NCBI GenBank assembly: GCA_013824685.1
Contig: PNOG01000009.1
Coordinates: 1-64,000, forward strand
Source of the DNA: Coprothermobacter sp.
GTDB lineage: Bacteria > Caldisericota > Caldisericia > Cryosericales > Cryosericaceae
Direction: 5' to 3'
Length of the DNA stretch: 64,000 nucleotides
The stretch's first letter is position 1. Each line of letters starts with the position of its first letter. This document shows, piece by piece, positions 60,542-64,000 of this stretch. A program made the position numbers and the translations under genes. The notes under the pieces are model-generated. The model was not told where the DNA came from. It searched no databases and saw only the letters and a program-made list of their open reading frames with translations.

Positions 60542-62526
60542 TGGCATACTGTGAGGTCACGCCACGCATCGTACGCGGGCAACGTTTCGACCTGACCATT
60601 GCGCTGGCCGGCAACGCCAACGTCGGCAAGTCTGTCATCTTCAACGCCCTGACCGGCATGAACCAGATCATCGGCAACTGGCCCGGCAAGACCGTCGAAC
60701 TGGCGGAGGGTTCCTTCGACTACAAGGGGAAGCACATCCGGGTCGTCGACCTGCCCGGCATCTATTCGCTGTCAACGTACTCGCAGGAAGAGGTAGTCAG
60801 CCGCGAGTTCATCGCTGAGGCCCAGCCGGACGTGGTCGTCAACGTGGTCGACTCGACCGTACTGGAACGCAACCTGTATTTCACCCTTCAGCTCAGGGAA
60901 CTGGGCGCGCCACTCGTCACGGCGCTCAACCTCATCGACCTTGCGACCAAGGAAGGCCTGGTCATCGACGAGTCGAAACTTGCCTCGCTCCTGGGCGTGC
61001 CTGTCGTCCGGACGTCGGGAGCTTCAGGCAAGGGGCTGGACGCTCTGGTCGACGCCTGCCTGGCGACGGCGGACAGACCTCCCGTTGCACCGGTGGCCTA
61101 CGGCAAGGAGGTCGAGGGCGCCATCCGGGCGCTCGAGACGGAACTTGGGGGGGTTACTCTGCCCGACAGCCTGGTCCACTACGCTCCGCGGTTCCTCGCC
61201 ATCAAGCTGCTGGAGGGGGACGCTGAGATCATGGGCCGCTGGGGAGGGAGCAATTCCGTGACGGAGGTGGCAGCTGGACTTGCGCACGACCTGGAACAGA
61301 TCCATGGAGAATCCGGCGCAAGCATCATGTCCTCTGAACGGTACAGTGCCTGCGCCCGCATCGCCGCCGCATCGGTACGGCGGCCCGAACGACGCGACGA
61401 CGCACCGGGCGACCGCCTGGACAAGGTCCTGCTCCATCGCGTTTTCGGATGGGTGACATTGGTCATCGTCATGTTTGCCGTGTTTGGTCTCATCTTCGTC
61501 CTGGGGGGCCGGCTCTCCTCTGTCCTGGACGCTCTCTTCGGCTCTCTGCAGAACGCCTTTCTGGCTCTCCCCATTGTCCCATGGCTGCGAGACTTTCTCT
61601 GGGGCGGCGTCCTGCAGGGTGTCCTGGCAGGCGTCTCTATCGCTCTCCCCTATATTGTCCCGTTCTACATTGTCCTCTCGTTCCTGGAGAACTCGGGATA
61701 CATGGCCCGCATGGCATTCCTGACCGACGCCATCATGCACCGCATGGGCCTGCACGGCAAAGCGTTTATGCCCATCATCCTCGGATTTGGGTGCAATGTG
61801 CCCGCCGTCCTGGGGACGCGCATCATGGAACGCGACCGGGACCGCTTCATCGGCGGCGTGCTTGCGTCACTTGTCCCATGCTCGGCGCGCACCGTCGTCA
61901 TCCTGGGACTCGTGGGCGCCTTCATGGGTTTCTGGCCCGCGCTGTCCCTGTATCTCATCAGCCTCGTCATTATCTTCGTCGTCGGACGCCTGCTCAACCG
62001 GTTTATCCCGGGCACCAATCCTGGACTCATCATGGAGATGCCCAGTCTCAAGTGGCCGCCCCTGCGCATTACCCTCAAGCAGACATGGTTCAGGCTCAAG
62101 GACTTTGTGGTCTTCGCATTCCCCATCATCGCGGGCGGCTCCGTCGTGCTGTACGTTTTCGGCAAGCTGGGATGGGTGACCGCTTTCGCGACATGGGCTG
62201 CGCCCTTCACCGAAGGCATTCTGGGGCTTCCTCCCGCGGCGCTGGTCGTCCTCGTCTTTGGGATCCTCCGCAAGGAACTTGCCCTCATCATGCTGGCCAC
62301 GCTGATGCACACCCCCCATCTAGGAACCGTCATGACACCTCAGCAGATGTACATTTTCGCCTTGATCGTCATGCTCTATGTCCCCTGCGTCAGTACCATC
62401 GCAGCACTGAGACGCGAGTTCGGCACCAGGCGCGCGACACTTGTCAGTGTGGGCGAGGTCGTGCTGGCGCTCGTCCTTGGCGCCCTGGTCAACTGGGGCT
62501 GGAACCTGGTGTCGCTCATCCACTAG
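60541..62526 (+). CDS. feoB: Ferrous iron transport protein B
   Basis: This 661-residue membrane GTPase imports Fe2+ in anaerobes. The N-terminal G domain has GNANVGKS (about 24-31), the NWPGKTVE switch, DLPG and NLID. The helical spacer (about 190-280) precedes two Gate domains with FLENSGYMARMAFL and ILGFGCNVPAVLGTR. It is shorter than E. coli FeoB (773) but similar to many anaerobe forms. The ATG overlaps the DtxR-FeoA stop. No separate feoA or feoC gene is present. Confidence 0.95.
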   Translation: MAYCEVTPRIVRGQRFDLTIALAGNANVGKSVIFNALTGMNQIIGNWPGKTVELAEGSFDYKGKHIRVVDLPGIYSLSTYSQEEVVSREFIAEAQPDVVVNVVDSTVLERNLYFTLQLRELGAPLVTALNLIDLATKEGLVIDESKLASLLGVPVVRTSGASGKGLDALVDACLATADRPPVAPVAYGKEVEGAIRALETELGGVTLPDSLVHYAPRFLAIKLLEGDAEIMGRWGGSNSVTEVAAGLAHDLEQIHGESGASIMSSERYSACARIAAASVRRPERRDDAPGDRLDKVLLHRVFGWVTLVIVMFAVFGLIFVLGGRLSSVLDALFGSLQNAFLALPIVPWLRDFLWGGVLQGVLAGVSIALPYIVPFYIVLSFLENSGYMARMAFLTDAIMHRMGLHGKAFMPIILGFGCNVPAVLGTRIMERDRDRFIGGVLASLVPCSARTVVILGLVGAFMGFWPALSLYLISLVIIFVVGRLLNRFIPGTNPGLIMEMPSLKWPPLRITLKQTWFRLKDFVVFAFPIIAGGSVVLYVFGKLGWVTAFATWAAPFTEGILGLPPAALVVLVFGILRKELALIMLATLMHTPHLGTVMTPQQMYIFALIVMLYVPCVSTIAALRREFGTRRATLVSVGEVVLALVLGALVNWGWNLVSLIH

Positions 62527-62604
62527 GCGAAAGCGTCAACGTCCTGCGGTCTAGAGCACGTTTCTACGCCACAATACTTTGACAAAACGACTTGGAGGGC
62601 AATA

Positions 62605-62625
62605 ATGAGTGAGGTGATGCAATGA
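62605..62625 (+). CDS. Possible six-codon mini-ORF before the TPR gene
   Basis: ATG 62605 follows GGAGGG and encodes MSEVMQ, stopping at a TGA that overlaps the TPR gene ATG (ATGA). It may couple or boost initiation; it could also be chance. Confidence 0.25.
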   Translation: MSEVMQ

Positions 62626-64000
62626 CACAGGAAAACCTGAGCGACCGGCTGAATCTGTACGAAGCGATGTTCGAGCGCAACCCCCGCGATGGGCTGGTCA
62701 GCGTTGGCAAGACCTATCTCTACATCCTCTCCAACCGGCCGCAGGATGCGCTCAAGTCCGCCCTTGAAGCGTCGCTGTCGGTTTCCTCCAAGAGCCTGCG
62801 CGTCCAGCTGGCCATCGCGCTGGGGTACTTCCTCCGCAACAAGCCCGGCGAAGCCCTCATCGAAAGTCGGTACGCGCTCAACATCGATCCTGCCAGCCCC
62901 CTCTGCCATCTGGTCCACGCGAGCATCCTGCTGGCTCTCCGGCGCACCGACGAAGCCAGACTCGCGTTCCTGAAGTGCCTCTCGCTCTCCTCCGACAACA
63001 CGTTCCTCACTGACCTCAGACTCCGCAACCACAGGGCCATCTGTGCCGCCCAGCTCCAGAACCCGCTTCTCGCTGCATACAGCAACCTCAGACTGCGCGT
63101 CCCGGACATGACCGAGTCCGATGTCCAGCAACTGGTCGAGCAGAACCCGACCGACCCTGTGCTGAAGGCACTGTCTGCTTCTCTGCAGCGGCGCAGCGGC
63201 AAGATCCGTGAGGCCCTCGTTCTGCTCGAGAGCGGCCTGGCAAGCTATGAAGCATTTCCTGAGAGACTCTACCTGCTGTGGAAGACCTATGACGACCAGC
63301 TCGGCAACCATCAGAAAGGGGAGCTCTTCGTCCGCCGCCTGCTCGAGGTTGACCCGCTCAATGACCGGGCCACCGGTCTGGGCTACTCCAACCTCGACGA
63401 GGAAACGCTGCGCCATATCAACTTCATCAAGTCTCTCGAAGACCTTCCCGATTCCATCTTCGCCATGGTGCTACCAGTGTGGGAACTGGAGAACCTCATT
63501 GGAACCACCGAAGCGGATTCCCTCGACACCACGGCCCTGACGCCGTGCGAGCAAAAGACTGCTGCTGCGCTTGAGAAAACCTTCACCCTTCCGGGCCCTT
63601 CCCAGCAGCCTCGTGTTCCTGAACCGGAAACACCTCCCGAGGCCTCCCCGGCGGTCGCTTCGCTGACGACCGAAGAGCCGGCAGTACCATCACAGCCGAT
63701 CATGGCCCACATGGCGAGTATGCTGGAACAGGCACAGCTCATCGCGCGCGACTTGCGGCCGACACCCGCACCGGCTCCGATGTCCCGTGCGCCGGTCAAC
63801 ATCGATCCCAGCGTCGTCCGGGCTTCCACCCCGGAATCAGCCACGGAAGAACTCAGCCGAGTGTCCGCTGTCCCTCATCATATCCCCACGAGCATTCGGG
63901 AGCCAGTATCTGTGCCCAACTCAGGCTCCGAGCTCACTTCTTCCGGACAACCGTCGCAACCGGCCGCACCCGCTCACATGACGATGCGATATGCCAATAG
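62622..64000 (+). CDS. TPR-like repeat protein, 3' end outside the window
   Basis: At least 459 residues are encoded and the frame is still open at the window end. The first 290 residues form helical TPR-like repeats (RPQDALKSALEASLSVSSKS, NKPGEALIESRYALNIDPAS, RTDEARLAFLKCLSL, GKIREALVLLESGLASYEAF). From about residue 305 the sequence turns Pro/Ser/Thr/Glu-rich (EPETPPEASPAVAS, RPTPAPAPMS), a disordered linker to an unseen C-terminal part. There is no signal peptide. ATG 62622 follows GAGGTG. It may organise a protein complex; no specific function can be given. Confidence 0.8.
   Translation, partial: MTQENLSDRLNLYEAMFERNPRDGLVSVGKTYLYILSNRPQDALKSALEASLSVSSKSLRVQLAIALGYFLRNKPGEALIESRYALNIDPASPLCHLVHASILLALRRTDEARLAFLKCLSLSSDNTFLTDLRLRNHRAICAAQLQNPLLAAYSNLRLRVPDMTESDVQQLVEQNPTDPVLKALSASLQRRSGKIREALVLLESGLASYEAFPERLYLLWKTYDDQLGNHQKGELFVRRLLEVDPLNDRATGLGYSNLDEETLRHINFIKSLEDLPDSIFAMVLPVWELENLIGTTEADSLDTTALTPCEQKTAAALEKTFTLPGPSQQPRVPEPETPPEASPAVASLTTEEPAVPSQPIMAHMASMLEQAQLIARDLRPTPAPAPMSRAPVNIDPSVVRASTPESATEELSRVSAVPHHIPTSIREPVSVPNSGSELTSSGQPSQPAAPAHMTMRYAN

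Overview
The window is about 60% GC bacterial chromosome. Genes are tightly packed on both strands, with many ATGA or TGATG overlaps and clear GGAGG ribosome binding sites. I see no rRNA, tRNA, CRISPR array, transposase or integrase. The gene set (DUF349, CD1871A-type CXXC peptide, YvrJ, SHOCT/DUF2089/DUF4097 operon, Na+-pumping decarboxylase, many FeS and flavin proteins, FeoB, a molybdopterin oxidoreductase) suggests an anaerobe. I cannot place the lineage by inspection.

Layout. 1-3.7 kb: ABC efflux pair with its own TetR regulator and a TetR-type operator. 4-6.6 kb: P-type cation ATPase. 6.8-10.1 kb: VTC domain/DUF4956/CotH cluster. 10.2-14.7 kb: transketolase, GNAT, GAF-GAF-GGDEF, small membrane protein. 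15-19 kb: a cation-diffusion-facilitator-like protein that has lost most metal ligands, then a yybP-ykoY manganese riboswitch ahead of a type IIB P-type ATPase. 19-31.5 kb: mixed single genes (NERD, SHOCT, VOC, BsuPI, RelBE-type pair, phosphodiesterase, TetR, hybrid histidine kinase, nitroreductase, a lone phage-type gene, beta-helix lipoprotein, macro domain) separated by palindromic repeats.

31.5-40.8 kb is redox-rich. It holds a TlpA/CD1871A/NapH-like FeS operon; an MFS exporter coupled to a class V aminotransferase homologue whose PLP lysine is replaced; three flavodoxins interleaved with two membrane-anchored FMN-binding proteins; and the beta and biotin-carrier/gamma parts of a Na+-translocating decarboxylase. 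41.1-43.1 kb is a four-gene SHOCT/DUF2089/DUF4097 operon. 43.4-50.6 kb: molybdopterin oxidoreductase with DUF349, zinc phospholipase C, pcp, alr, and a YvrJ/amidase pair. 50.7-64 kb: DUF554, an acidic Cys-rich protein, era, a large unknown protein, pyrG, DJ-1/PfpI, acpS-nnr, DtxR-FeoA/feoB, and a TPR protein cut by the window end.

Two genome-wide habits stand out. Sixteen candidate promoters show a -35/-10 spacer of exactly 16 bp. At least four genes (GGDEF, MFS, era, acpS) have a -10 box only 6-10 nt before the start codon and no Shine-Dalgarno, which predicts leaderless mRNAs. Intergenic gaps are filled by two dispersed palindromic repeat families.
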